A stretch of DNA of 62,804 nucleotides from an uncultured Collinsella sp. (GTDB lineage: Bacteria > Actinomycetota > Coriobacteriia > Coriobacteriales > Coriobacteriaceae), in contig UQPF01000013.1 in NCBI GenBank assembly GCA_900542905.1, positions 1-62,804 of the forward strand, written 5' to 3'. Shown here piece after piece: positions 54,001-62,094 of the stretch (positions within the stretch are counted from its first letter, which is position 1; every line of letters begins with the position of its first letter). The notes under the pieces are model-generated. The model saw nothing but the letters and a program-made list of their open reading frames with translations, was not told the DNA's origin and did not search any database. A program made the position numbers and the translations under genes.

Positions 54001-54055
54001 GTTTGTTCGCTGGTGTCGCACGCGTGGAAGCGTGTTCTCGACGAGGTGCTTGCCG

Positions 54056-54820
54056 CTAGTGGCAGCCGCAGCCCTCGTGGCCCACGTGCTCGTGATGGCC
54101 ATGGCAGCCGCAGGACTCGCCATGCTCATGGGTGTGCTCGTGGTCATGACCATGACAGTCGCAGGTGGCCTCGCCGTTCTGTGCGAGCGTGCCGGCAATG
54201 AGGGCCTCGACGCAGGCATCGCAGCTGCCCTGGGCGCCCGCATAGACCGTGATGCCGGCTTGGGCAAGCGCGTTGATAGCGCCGCCGCCGATACCGCCGC
54301 AAATGAGCGTGTCAACGCCACCGTTGGCAAGCAGGCCCGCCAAGGCGCCGTGGCCGGTGCCACCGGTGCCTACGACCTGCTCGTTGAGCACCTTGCCATC
54401 CTGGATGTCGTAGATCTTGAACTGCTCGCTGCGGCCAAAGTGCATAAAGATGTTGCCGTTGTCGTACGTTGTTGCCACCCTCATGGTGCCGACCTCCTTT
54501 GCTGGCCATGCGGCCGTCGTCGTGGTGATGGGGGAGTACGCGATGTTGCCGCCTTCGATGACGATCGCCCGTCCATTGACCAGCGCGTTTGCCACCTTGC
54601 GATGCGCGCGACTGCTGATTGCCGCCACCGTGGCGCGGGCGATACCCATGTGCAGGGCGACGGCCTCCTGATTGAGGCCCTCCAGATCGCACAGGCGCAG
54701 TACTTCGAGCTCATCGACCGTCATATCGATAGCGTCTCCGCTGGCAAGGCCATCGGGGGTAAAGCCGCGATATTCGGGGATGATCCCAACGCGGCGCAGT
54801 TTTTCGCGTCTTCCAGCCAT
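54056..54820 (-). CDS. DUF134 regulator fused to a NifX/NifB-type dinitrogenase-cofactor domain
   Basis: The 254-residue protein has two parts. Residues 1-95 are a DUF134 helix-turn-helix ('GRREKLRRVGIIPEYRGFTP' and 'LNQEAVALHMGIARATVAA'). From about 112 to 215 there is a domain of the dinitrogenase iron-molybdenum cofactor family ('RVATTYDNGNIFMHFGRSEQ', 'LICGGIGGGAINAL'), here probably an iron-sulfur or metal carrier. The tail from about 225 is very rich in His and Cys ('CDCHGHDHEHTHEHGESCG') and should bind metal. No nitrogenase genes are present. It may be a metal-sensing autoregulator: two identical palindromes flank its promoter. GATAAGGAG lies before the ATG. Confidence 0.85.
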   Translation of the reverse strand: MAGRREKLRRVGIIPEYRGFTPDGLASGDAIDMTVDELEVLRLCDLEGLNQEAVALHMGIARATVAAISSRAHRKVANALVNGRAIVIEGGNIAYSPITTTTAAWPAKEVGTMRVATTYDNGNIFMHFGRSEQFKIYDIQDGKVLNEQVVGTGGTGHGALAGLLANGGVDTLICGGIGGGAINALAQAGITVYAGAQGSCDACVEALIAGTLAQNGEATCDCHGHDHEHTHEHGESCGCHGHHEHVGHEGCGCH

Positions 54821-54834
54821 ACACGCTCCTTATC

Positions 54835-54846
54835 TGACATATGTCA
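54835..54846. promoter_or_regulatory. operator 1, TGACATATGTCA
   Basis: A perfect 12-bp palindrome, 15 bp upstream of the DUF134 start codon. It lies between the presumed promoter (TATCCT on the minus strand near 54855, TTGCGC 16 bp before it) and the gene. Confidence 0.75.
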
Positions 54847-54887
54847 ACAATAGGATAACGCATGCGTGGAGCAGCGCAAGGCATTAT

Positions 54888-54899
54888 TGACATATGTCA
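54888..54899. promoter_or_regulatory. operator 2, TGACATATGTCA
   Basis: It is identical to operator 1, 53 bp away centre to centre, roughly five helical turns. It would lie upstream of the -35 box on the minus strand, a layout suited to looping or cooperative repression. Confidence 0.75.
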
Positions 54900-55038
54900 G
54901 AAAATGCAGAGGAGTTGTGTGTGCGATTGCGGAGCCGCGCTGCCGTGCATTGCATGTGCCGAACTAAGTGTCCAATCCGACACTCGCGCACCTGGGATAG
55001 AATTAAAAATAGCCTATAGGCTACCGACAGGAGGGTCA

Positions 55039-55887
55039 ATGAGTAAGGCTGATCAACAGTTTGTATCCATGTGCCGCGATATTCTGGACCATGGCACCAC
55101 CACCGAGGGTCAAAAGGTCCGACCGGTGTGGGAGGATGGCACCCCTGCCTATACCATTAAAAATTTTGGCGTTACGGCGCGTTACGACCTACGCGAGGAG
55201 TTCCCCGCGCTCACCCTGCGTCGCACGGCGCTTAAGTCTGCGATGGACGAGATCCTGTGGATCTATCAAAAGAAGTCAAATAACGTCCATGACCTCAACA
55301 GCCATATCTGGGATGAGTGGGCCGACGAGACCGGTTCCATCGGCAAGGCCTACGGGTATCAGATTGGCCAGAAGAGCCATTATGCCGAAGGCGATTTCGA
55401 CCAGATGGACCGTGTGCTGTACGATCTTAAGCACACACCGTACAGTCGCCGCATCATGACCAACACGTACGTGTTTAGCGACCTGTCCGAGATGCACCTG
55501 TATCCATGCGCCTACAGCGTGACCTATAACGTCACGCAGCGCCCGCAGGACGATAAACCCACACTCAACATGATTCTCAACCAGCGCAGCCAGGACATTT
55601 TGGCCGCGAACAACTGGAATGTGTGCCAGTACGCCATTTTGCTGATGATGGTCGCGCAGTCGGTCGATATGATTCCCGGTGAGCTGCTGCATGTGATTGC
55701 CGATGCCCACATTTACGACCGTCATGTCGATATTGTCCGTGAACTTATCGAGCGTCCGCAGTTTGCGGCGCCCAAGGTAACGCTTAACCCCGACGTGCAC
55801 GATTTCTATGCGTTTACGACCGATGACCTCATCGTCGAGGGCTACGAGCACGGCCCGCAGGTCAAGAACATCCCCATTGCGGTGTAG
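55039..55887 (+). CDS. thyA: thymidylate synthase
   Basis: The 282-residue enzyme makes dTMP from dUMP and methylene-THF. The start ATG 55039 follows GACAGGAGG. Core motifs include 'ILNQRSQDILAANNWNVCQ' (dUMP-binding Arg) and 'LLHVIADAHIYDRHVD' near the C-terminus. The catalytic Cys157 lies in 'LYPCAYSVTYN', where the common form is PCHxxxQ, so it belongs to a divergent subgroup. It is paired with folA, which recycles the dihydrofolate formed. Confidence 0.92.
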   Translation: MSKADQQFVSMCRDILDHGTTTEGQKVRPVWEDGTPAYTIKNFGVTARYDLREEFPALTLRRTALKSAMDEILWIYQKKSNNVHDLNSHIWDEWADETGSIGKAYGYQIGQKSHYAEGDFDQMDRVLYDLKHTPYSRRIMTNTYVFSDLSEMHLYPCAYSVTYNVTQRPQDDKPTLNMILNQRSQDILAANNWNVCQYAILLMMVAQSVDMIPGELLHVIADAHIYDRHVDIVRELIERPQFAAPKVTLNPDVHDFYAFTTDDLIVEGYEHGPQVKNIPIAV

Positions 55888-55896
55888 GTGACGCTC

Positions 55897-56415
55897 ATGA
55901 CGTGTAAGCTTTCTGCCATTGTCGCCGTGTGCGATGACTGGGGTATTGGGTGCGAGGGTGACATGGTCGTGTCCAACCGTGCCGACATGCGCCATTTTGT
56001 GGCGTGCACCAAAGGCTGTCCGGTCATTATGGGACGCAAGACGCTGCTGAGTTTTCCCGGTGGGCGTCCGCTTAAGAACCGTCGCAATATCGTACTAACC
56101 CGCGACGAGAGCTTTGCTGCCGAGGGCGTCGACGTGGTGTATAGCGTTGACGAGGCCTTGGCCGCCGTGGCCGATGAGCCCGTTGCGTGGGTGATTGGCG
56201 GCGGCGAGGTGTATCGGCAATTTTTGCCGTATTGCACCGAGGCCGAGGTCACGCACAACCATTGCATCCATGACGTGGATACGTACTTTCCCGATTTGGA
56301 TGCCGATCCCGCGTGGGAGATTGCGCGGCGTTGCGGTGTTGCCACGATTGCCGCGGGCGAGGGTGACGAAGGTCTCGATTATGAGTTCGTGACGTATCGT
56401 CGCGTTGAGGCGTAA
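55897..56415 (+). CDS. folA: dihydrofolate reductase
   Basis: The enzyme reduces dihydrofolate with NADPH. The start ATG 55897 follows AGGTGA (172 residues); a GTG at 55888 directly after the thyA stop is an alternative. Family features include 'LSAIVAVCDDWGIGCEGDM', 'VIMGRKTLLSFPGGRPLKNR' and 'AWVIGGGEVYRQFL'. It forms one unit with thyA. Confidence 0.93.
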   Translation: MTCKLSAIVAVCDDWGIGCEGDMVVSNRADMRHFVACTKGCPVIMGRKTLLSFPGGRPLKNRRNIVLTRDESFAAEGVDVVYSVDEALAAVADEPVAWVIGGGEVYRQFLPYCTEAEVTHNHCIHDVDTYFPDLDADPAWEIARRCGVATIAAGEGDEGLDYEFVTYRRVEA

Positions 56416-56524
56416 ATCGTCTGGCGTGAACGGTATCATCGGGTTATTTGATTGCATGGGGCGGCGCTTAGCGTCGCCTCGTTTGGTATAGATGTGCTGT
56501 AAAGAAAGGTGCGGGCTGGCTGCT

Positions 56525-57439
56525 ATGACTGATGCCGTTGAGGTGCTGCGAATCGATTCGCTCGAGGACGAGCGGCTCGATGCCTACGTGCGACTGACCG
56601 AGCGCGAGCTGCGCTGCGTGCTGGAGCCGCAAAAGGGCATCTTTATCGCCGAGAGTGCCAAGGTTATCGAGCGCGCGGTGCGCGCCGGATACGAGCCGGT
56701 GAGCTTTCTTTTGGGCGAACGCTGGCTCGACCAGATGATGCCGCTGTTTGAGCGCCTGGCGGTACGCGAAGGTGCGGGCCCGGTTCCCGTGTTCGTGGCC
56801 TCGATGGAGCTTATGGAGCGGCTAACGGGCTTTAACGTGACGCGCGGTGCGCTCGCGGCGTTCCGTCGTCCGCGTCAGATTCCGGTTGATGAGTTCTTGG
56901 GCGGCGTCGTCGAGGCGGCGGGAGAGCGCCCGGTGCGCGTGTGCGTGCTCGAGGGTATTGTCGACCACACCAACGTCGGCGCGATTTTCCGCTCGGCGGC
57001 TGCGCTGAACGTCGATGGCATTTTGGTGAGCCCTACGTGCTGCGATCCGCTGTACCGTCGCTCGGCCCGCGTGAGCATGGGCACGGTGTTCCAGGTGCCC
57101 TGGACACGCATTGGCAGCGAGGCGCGCGTATGGCCGCATGATGGGCTGGCGGCGCTGCACGATGCCGGCTTTTCGTGTGCCGCGATGGCGTTGACGGATG
57201 ATTCGGTGTCGTTGGACGATCCCGCGCTGCAGGAGATTGACCGCCTGGCAATCTTTATGGGCACCGAGGGTGCTGGCTTAGGCGCCAAGACCATTGCTGG
57301 CTGCGACCGAGCCGTGCGCATTCCGATGGCGCACGGGGTCGATTCGCTTAACGTGGCCGCGGCAAGTGCTGTCGCCTTTTGGCAGCTGTGCCCGCATGTG
57401 AGCAACGAGTACCACTACCAGCCGGGGCTGTATCACTAG
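56525..57439 (+). CDS. SpoU-family RNA 2'-O-methyltransferase
   Basis: The start is taken at ATG 56525 (304 residues); ATG 56492 is in frame but its site is no better. An N-terminal substrate-binding domain (about 1-130) is followed by a SPOUT knot with motif 1 'DHTNVGAIFRSAAALNVDG', motif 2 'IFMGTEGAGLG' and motif 3 'IPMAHGVDSLNVAAASAV'. These are diagnostic for the TrmH/SpoU family. The target nucleotide in tRNA or rRNA cannot be told from the sequence. It is a single gene with short gaps to its neighbours. Confidence 0.9.
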   Translation: MTDAVEVLRIDSLEDERLDAYVRLTERELRCVLEPQKGIFIAESAKVIERAVRAGYEPVSFLLGERWLDQMMPLFERLAVREGAGPVPVFVASMELMERLTGFNVTRGALAAFRRPRQIPVDEFLGGVVEAAGERPVRVCVLEGIVDHTNVGAIFRSAAALNVDGILVSPTCCDPLYRRSARVSMGTVFQVPWTRIGSEARVWPHDGLAALHDAGFSCAAMALTDDSVSLDDPALQEIDRLAIFMGTEGAGLGAKTIAGCDRAVRIPMAHGVDSLNVAAASAVAFWQLCPHVSNEYHYQPGLYH

Positions 57440-57559
57440 CGGGGTGCTCTCGAACTTTGCCGCCAGAGGTGTTTCGACTGCCTTCGGTCGGTGTTAAGCT
57501 GATAGCGGCTTTGCCGTACTATTGATGTGTTGTTTGGCGTACGCTAGCGGGGAGGGCGT

Positions 57560-58909
57560 GTGGCTAAGAAATCTACGGCTATCGATGTAACGCAGGGTGT
57601 CATTTGGCAGCAGCTGCTGTCGCTGTGCGTTCCCATCTTCTTTAGTTCGTTTTTTCAGCAGGCATACACGCTTATCGGTACCTATATCGTCGGTCAGTTT
57701 GGCGGCAAGCTCGCGCTGGGTGGCATTCAGGCCACGATGGTGCTTACGGAGCTCTGCATTGGCTTTTGTGTCGGCGTCGGTGCCGGCTGCGCGGTCATTA
57801 CGGGCCAGTTTTTTGGCCAGCACGATGACGAGCGCCTGAGCCGATCGGTCCATACGGCCATGACGCTCGCGCTGGTGGGCGGTATTGTTTTCTCGATTCT
57901 TGGCATAGTGTTCGTTGAACCCATGCTGGTGCTTATGAACACGCCGCATGAACTATTGGCCGAGGGCGTGGCCTATGCCCGTTGCTATTTTGCCGCCATG
58001 GTTGCAGCGCTGCTGCTCAATATGGGAACGGCATTGCTGCGCGCCGTGGGCGACACGCGCGGGCCCGCTGTGATCATCGCTTCCGGCTGCCTTGTTAATG
58101 CGGTGCTGGATGTCATCTTCGTTGCCGTGCTTCATATGGAGGCTCTGGGCTGCGGCATCGCGGTGGCGCTGACCATTTGCTCCAATGCCACGATGATCGT
58201 GATTCGTATGATGCGCGCACCGGGTGCGTGGCGGCTTTCACTGTCCAAACTCGGCATTGATCCTGGCATTTGTAAGAGCATGATCTCGTGTGGTCTGCCG
58301 CTTGGCTTTCAGTCTGCTGCGTATTCGATTTCCAACGTTTTGATTCAGGTGTCGGTCAACTCGTTTGGTGCCGATGTCACCACGGCTTGGGGTCTTTCGG
58401 GCCGCCTGGATGGCATTGTCTGGATGGTTACCGAGGCGCTTGGCGTGTCGATCACCACGTTCTCGGCACAGAACTTTGGCGCGCGCAACTACGAGCGCAT
58501 GCGCAAGGGCTACCATACGTCGCTCGTGCTGTCGTTTATGCTCATTGGTGGCCTGTCTGCCGTGCTGCTGGTGTTTTCGGGTCCGTTGTCGCGTCTGTTT
58601 GTCGATGATGCTTCGATTTCGGCGTACACCACGACGATTCTTCACTTTATCGCACCGTTCTACGCGATTTTCTCGATTATCGAGAATGCGTCGGGCTCCA
58701 TTCGTGGTGCCGGCGTGAGCTTGCAGCCCATGATGCTCACGATTTTTGGCACCGTCGTGCTCAGGGTGATTTGGGTGTTTGCGATTATGCCGTTCGATCC
58801 GTCGCTTGAGCACCTGCTGCTGGTTTACCCCGTAACCTGGCTCATCACGGCCACGATGTTCACCATCTACCACCACAGCGGCAACTGGCTAGGTCGCGCC
58901 ACCGCCTAG
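57560..58909 (+). CDS. MATE-family multidrug/sodium antiporter
   Basis: The 449-residue protein starts at GTG 57560 after GGGGAGGG. It has 12 membrane helices in two similar halves; typical features are 'IVGQFGGKLALGG' in helix 2 and 'MGTALLRAVGDTRGP' between helices 4 and 5. Efflux of a cationic drug or metabolite is expected; substrate and coupling ion are unknown. Transcribed alone. Confidence 0.92.
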   Translation: MAKKSTAIDVTQGVIWQQLLSLCVPIFFSSFFQQAYTLIGTYIVGQFGGKLALGGIQATMVLTELCIGFCVGVGAGCAVITGQFFGQHDDERLSRSVHTAMTLALVGGIVFSILGIVFVEPMLVLMNTPHELLAEGVAYARCYFAAMVAALLLNMGTALLRAVGDTRGPAVIIASGCLVNAVLDVIFVAVLHMEALGCGIAVALTICSNATMIVIRMMRAPGAWRLSLSKLGIDPGICKSMISCGLPLGFQSAAYSISNVLIQVSVNSFGADVTTAWGLSGRLDGIVWMVTEALGVSITTFSAQNFGARNYERMRKGYHTSLVLSFMLIGGLSAVLLVFSGPLSRLFVDDASISAYTTTILHFIAPFYAIFSIIENASGSIRGAGVSLQPMMLTIFGTVVLRVIWVFAIMPFDPSLEHLLLVYPVTWLITATMFTIYHHSGNWLGRATA

Positions 58910-58932
58910 CTCATCCGTCGGGTTCCCCTGAT

Positions 58933-59001
58933 AAGTTGCGGTGAAATGGTTCCTGAAAAGCCCTTGCGGACCGTCAAACAAGTACTATTCCACCGCAACT
59001 T
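58933..59001. repeat. 69-bp inverted-repeat element
   Basis: Arms of 18 nt share AAGTTGCGGTG exactly and match in most of the rest (58933-58950 and 58984-59001). The inside has no coding potential. It lies between convergent genes and could be a short MITE or an RNA hairpin. Confidence 0.65.
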
Positions 59002-59038
59002 CCTTATGAGCTGTAGGTGTTGGCGGAAAACGAATCAA

Positions 59039-59524
59039 TTAGTATTCGATGCCTTGGCGGGCTAGGAGGCCTTCGTCGAAGTAGTGTTTGATGGGACGTA
59101 TTTCGGTGACTAAGTCCGCGAGGTCGGCCAACGGCAGCAGCCCGCGGCCGGTGAGCACGAGTTCCGTGGTGGCGGGCTTTATCGCGATCAGCGCTTCGAC
59201 ATCCTCGCGTGTCACGAAGCCGCGGCGCATGGCCTCGCCGAGTTCGTCCAAAATCAGAACGTCGACCTGTGATATCTGCTCGCATGCGAGCTCCATGATC
59301 TGTGCGGCGCAAGCCTCGGGCGTGTCGCGGTCAGCTTGTACGATGCGCAGCCCCAGGCGCGGCGCGGCATCGTGTTCGGCGCAGTGCAGTTTCTTGGCAA
59401 ACTGCAGCCTAAGAACGTCGAGCCCGTAGCCCGTCGCGCGCAGCGCGAGCCCCAGCGCAGCCGTCGTCTTGCCCTTGCCGTCGCCTGTATAGATTTGAAC
59501 CTTGCCGACTTACAGTGATGCCAT
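59039..59524 (-). pseudogene. cobO: cobO (cob(I)yrinic acid a,c-diamide adenosyltransferase) with an early stop codon
   Basis: On the minus strand ATG 59524 follows AAAGGACAGAG. The frame reads M-A-S-L, then TAA at 59510-59512, then continues without interruption: 'VGKVQIYTGDGKGKTTAALG', the Walker A of CobO/BtuR, then 'DVLILDELGEAM' (Walker B), 'ELVLTGRGLLPLADLADLV' and C-terminal 'ARQGIEY'. The total is 162 codons, usual for this family. No other ATG, GTG or TTG lies in frame before 59296, which would cut off the ATP-binding site. Adenosylation of the corrin would therefore be lost unless the stop is suppressed or an error in the sequence. Confidence 0.8.
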
Positions 59525-59616
59525 CTCTGTCCTTTCGTGCCCGGCGTCGGTTTATCGCCGTCCGGGTTGGGTATTCTAGAAAGCATTATCAACCCCAGTA
59601 GATGGAGTTCAAGCAG

Positions 59617-61509
59617 ATGGAGATGGATGACAACAAACGTAGACGGAATATGATTCTCTACGTGCTCATCGCCTTCGTCGTCTACCTCGTGCTCTCGACC
59701 GTTCTGTTCCCCAACATCGGTCACACGCAGCAGATTACGAAGACCGATTACTCGACGTTTGTCAAAGCGCTCGATAAGAAGAGCGTCGACAAGGTCGAGT
59801 ACAACACGGACGATTACTCGATTTATTACACCAAGAAGGGCGAGGACGAGAACATCGCCTACAAGACGACCGGTGTGCCGAATGACGCGGGCTTTACCGA
59901 TCGCGTGCTTGAGTCTGGCGCTTCGCTGGAGTCGGTCGTTCCCGATAAAAACTCGGGTTTGATGACCTACTACCTGCTCACACTCATTCTTCCCATGGCG
60001 ATTTTCTTCCTCATCGGTTGGTGGCTCAACCGCCGCATGAAGAAGGCTATGGGCGATGACGGCCCGTCGATGAACTTTGGCGGCGGCGGTTTTGGCGGCG
60101 GCGGACTGGGTAAGTCCGGCGCGCGCGTGATCGCCTCCAAGGACGTGGGCGTGACCTTTAAGGACGTCGCCGGTCAGGAAGAGGCCAAGGAGTCTCTCAA
60201 GGAGGTCGTCGACTTTCTGGAGAAGCCGCAGCGCTACGAGGAGATCGGCGCCAAGCTGCCGCGTGGTGCTCTCCTTGTTGGCCCTCCGGGTACCGGTAAG
60301 ACCCTGCTTGCCAAGGCTGTTGCCGGCGAGGCCGGTGTTCCGTTCTTTAGCATTTCGGGCTCTGAGTTCGTTGAGATGTTTGTCGGTCGCGGCGCTGCTA
60401 AGGTTCGTGACCTGTTTAAGCAGGCCAAGGAAAAGGCACCGTGTATCGTCTTTATCGATGAGATCGATACCATCGGTAAGAAGCGCGATGGCGGCGGCTT
60501 TAGCGGCAACGACGAGCGCGAGCAGACGCTCAATCAGTTGCTGACCGAGATGGATGGCTTCGATAACCATAAGGGTATCGTTGTCCTTGCCGCAACCAAC
60601 CGCCCCGACAGTCTCGATCCGGCGCTGCTGCGCCCCGGTCGTTTTGACCGCCGCATCCCCGTCGAGCTGCCCGATCTGACCGGCCGCAAGAACATCCTCG
60701 AGCTGCATGCCAAGAGCGTGAAGACCGAGCCGCCGATCGACCTGACCGCGATTGCCCGCGCCACGCCCGGTGCCTCGGGCGCCGACCTGGCCAATATCAT
60801 CAACGAGGGCGCCCTGCGCGCCGTTCGCGAGGGTCGCAAGCGTGCAACCCAGGACGACTTCGAGGAGTCGGTGGAGGTCGTCATTGCCGGCCAACAGCGT
60901 AAGTCCACGGTGCTGTCCGACCACGAGAAGCAGGTCGTTTCTTATCACGAGATCGGCCATGCCATCGTTGCCGCTCGCCAGAAGGGCTCTGCGCCGGTCA
61001 CGAAGATCACCATCGTGCCGCGCACGAGCGGTGCTCTTGGTTATACCATGCAGGTCGAGGAGGACGAGCGCTTCCTGACGACGCGCCAGGAGGTCTTGGA
61101 CAAGCTCGCTGTCTATTGCGGTGGCCGCGCAGCCGAGGAGCTCATCTTTGGAGAGATGACGACCGGCGCCGCCAACGACATCGAGCAGGCCACCAAGCTC
61201 GCCCGTAATATGGTGACGCGCTTTGGTATGTCCGACGAGTTTGGCATGATGGCGCTCGGTACCGTGCAGAACGCGTATCTCAATCAGGACACGTCGCTCA
61301 CCTGCGCCCCCGGTACGGCCGAGCGCGTGGACGCGATTGTCGCCAAGCTGATCGAGGATGCGCACGACCGCGCTTTGCAGATTCTGAAGGAGAACAAGTT
61401 TAAGCTCCACGAGCTGGCTCGTTATCTGTATAAGAAGGAGACCATCACGGGCGAGGAGTTCATGAACCTCCTCACGCGCGAGAATCCGCTGATGCCCAAG
61501 CAGCAGTAA
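59617..61509 (+). CDS. ftsH: ATP-dependent zinc metalloprotease FtsH
   Basis: The membrane protease degrades misfolded and regulatory proteins. The start is taken at ATG 59617, with GGAG 9 nt upstream; ATG 59602, in frame, has no site (630 or 635 residues). Two helices (about 8-30 and 116-136) enclose a periplasm-side domain. The AAA domain has Walker A 'GPPGTGKT', Walker B 'IVFIDEIDTIG' and the SRH 'ATNRPDSLDPALLRPGRFDR'. The zinc site HEXXH is H444-EIGH448. Length is as usual. Confidence 0.96.
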   Translation: MEMDDNKRRRNMILYVLIAFVVYLVLSTVLFPNIGHTQQITKTDYSTFVKALDKKSVDKVEYNTDDYSIYYTKKGEDENIAYKTTGVPNDAGFTDRVLESGASLESVVPDKNSGLMTYYLLTLILPMAIFFLIGWWLNRRMKKAMGDDGPSMNFGGGGFGGGGLGKSGARVIASKDVGVTFKDVAGQEEAKESLKEVVDFLEKPQRYEEIGAKLPRGALLVGPPGTGKTLLAKAVAGEAGVPFFSISGSEFVEMFVGRGAAKVRDLFKQAKEKAPCIVFIDEIDTIGKKRDGGGFSGNDEREQTLNQLLTEMDGFDNHKGIVVLAATNRPDSLDPALLRPGRFDRRIPVELPDLTGRKNILELHAKSVKTEPPIDLTAIARATPGASGADLANIINEGALRAVREGRKRATQDDFEESVEVVIAGQQRKSTVLSDHEKQVVSYHEIGHAIVAARQKGSAPVTKITIVPRTSGALGYTMQVEEDERFLTTRQEVLDKLAVYCGGRAAEELIFGEMTTGAANDIEQATKLARNMVTRFGMSDEFGMMALGTVQNAYLNQDTSLTCAPGTAERVDAIVAKLIEDAHDRALQILKENKFKLHELARYLYKKETITGEEFMNLLTRENPLMPKQQ

Positions 61510-61535
61510 AGCCGCGGCCGAGCCAGTAAACGCCG

Positions 61536-61574
61536 ACGCCCCATTTGAGCAGCTTTCTCAAATGGGGCGTTTTG
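61536..61574 (+). terminator. ftsH terminator
   Basis: The 14-bp stem ACGCCCCATTTGAG/CTCAAATGGGGCGT with a 7-nt loop is followed by TTTG, just before the DUF523 gene. Confidence 0.85.
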
Positions 61575-61590
61575 CTTGAGAGGGATGGAA

Positions 61591-62046
61591 ATGAAGATCG
61601 TGGTGAGCGCCTGCTTGATGGGCGAGAGCTGCAAGTATAACGGGCTCGACAACTACCATCGCGAGTTGGTCGAGGCCTGCGAGCGTACAGGGACCGAGGT
61701 CCTCTTGGTGTGCCCTGAGGTCTTTGGGGGCCTGCCCACGCCGCGCAAGCCGTCCGAGATTGTGAACGGAGAGGTTCGTACCTGCGAGGGCATATCGGTC
61801 GATCGCGAATTTCGCCTGGGTGCCCAACGAGCGCTCGATATGTGCGAGCAGGCGGGCGGGCCGGAAGAGATCGCCGCGTGCATCCTGCAGGACCGTAGTC
61901 CCTCGTGCGGCGCGGGTCGCATCTACGACGGAACATTCAGCGGCACCCTTACGGCGGGCAACGGCGTCTTCGTTGATTTACTGCTCCGCCACGGTTATCG
62001 CGTGATCCCGGCTAGCGAGTTCGACCCCAGCATGCTGGAGCAATAA
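61591..62046 (+). CDS. DUF523 protein
   Basis: The 151-residue protein starts at ATG 61591, 7 nt after GAGAGG; ATG 61585 and TTG 61576 are less well placed. Conserved Cys are in 'VSACLMGESCKYNG', 'VCPEVFGGLPTPR' and 'CILQDRSPSCGAG', the hallmarks of DUF523 and possibly an iron-sulfur or zinc site. The function of the family is unknown. Confidence 0.88.
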   Translation: MKIVVSACLMGESCKYNGLDNYHRELVEACERTGTEVLLVCPEVFGGLPTPRKPSEIVNGEVRTCEGISVDREFRLGAQRALDMCEQAGGPEEIAACILQDRSPSCGAGRIYDGTFSGTLTAGNGVFVDLLLRHGYRVIPASEFDPSMLEQ

Positions 62047-62088
62047 AAAACCACCACAAAGGTGTTGCTCCCTTGTGGTGGTTTTGGG
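62047..62088. terminator. bidirectional terminator
   Basis: AAAACCACCACAA pairs with TTGTGGTGGTTTT around a 13-nt loop. A/T tracts on both sides suit both convergent genes. Confidence 0.9.
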
Positions 62089-62094
62089 TTAGAA

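Noticed and set aside
54056..54500. nitrogenase cofactor (nif) gene cluster
   Set aside because: Only the carrier domain is present; no nifB, nifH, nifD or nifE genes are nearby.
59254..61410. 718-codon minus-strand frame opposite ftsH
   Set aside because: It is a shadow of ftsH; its overlap with cobO is in another frame.
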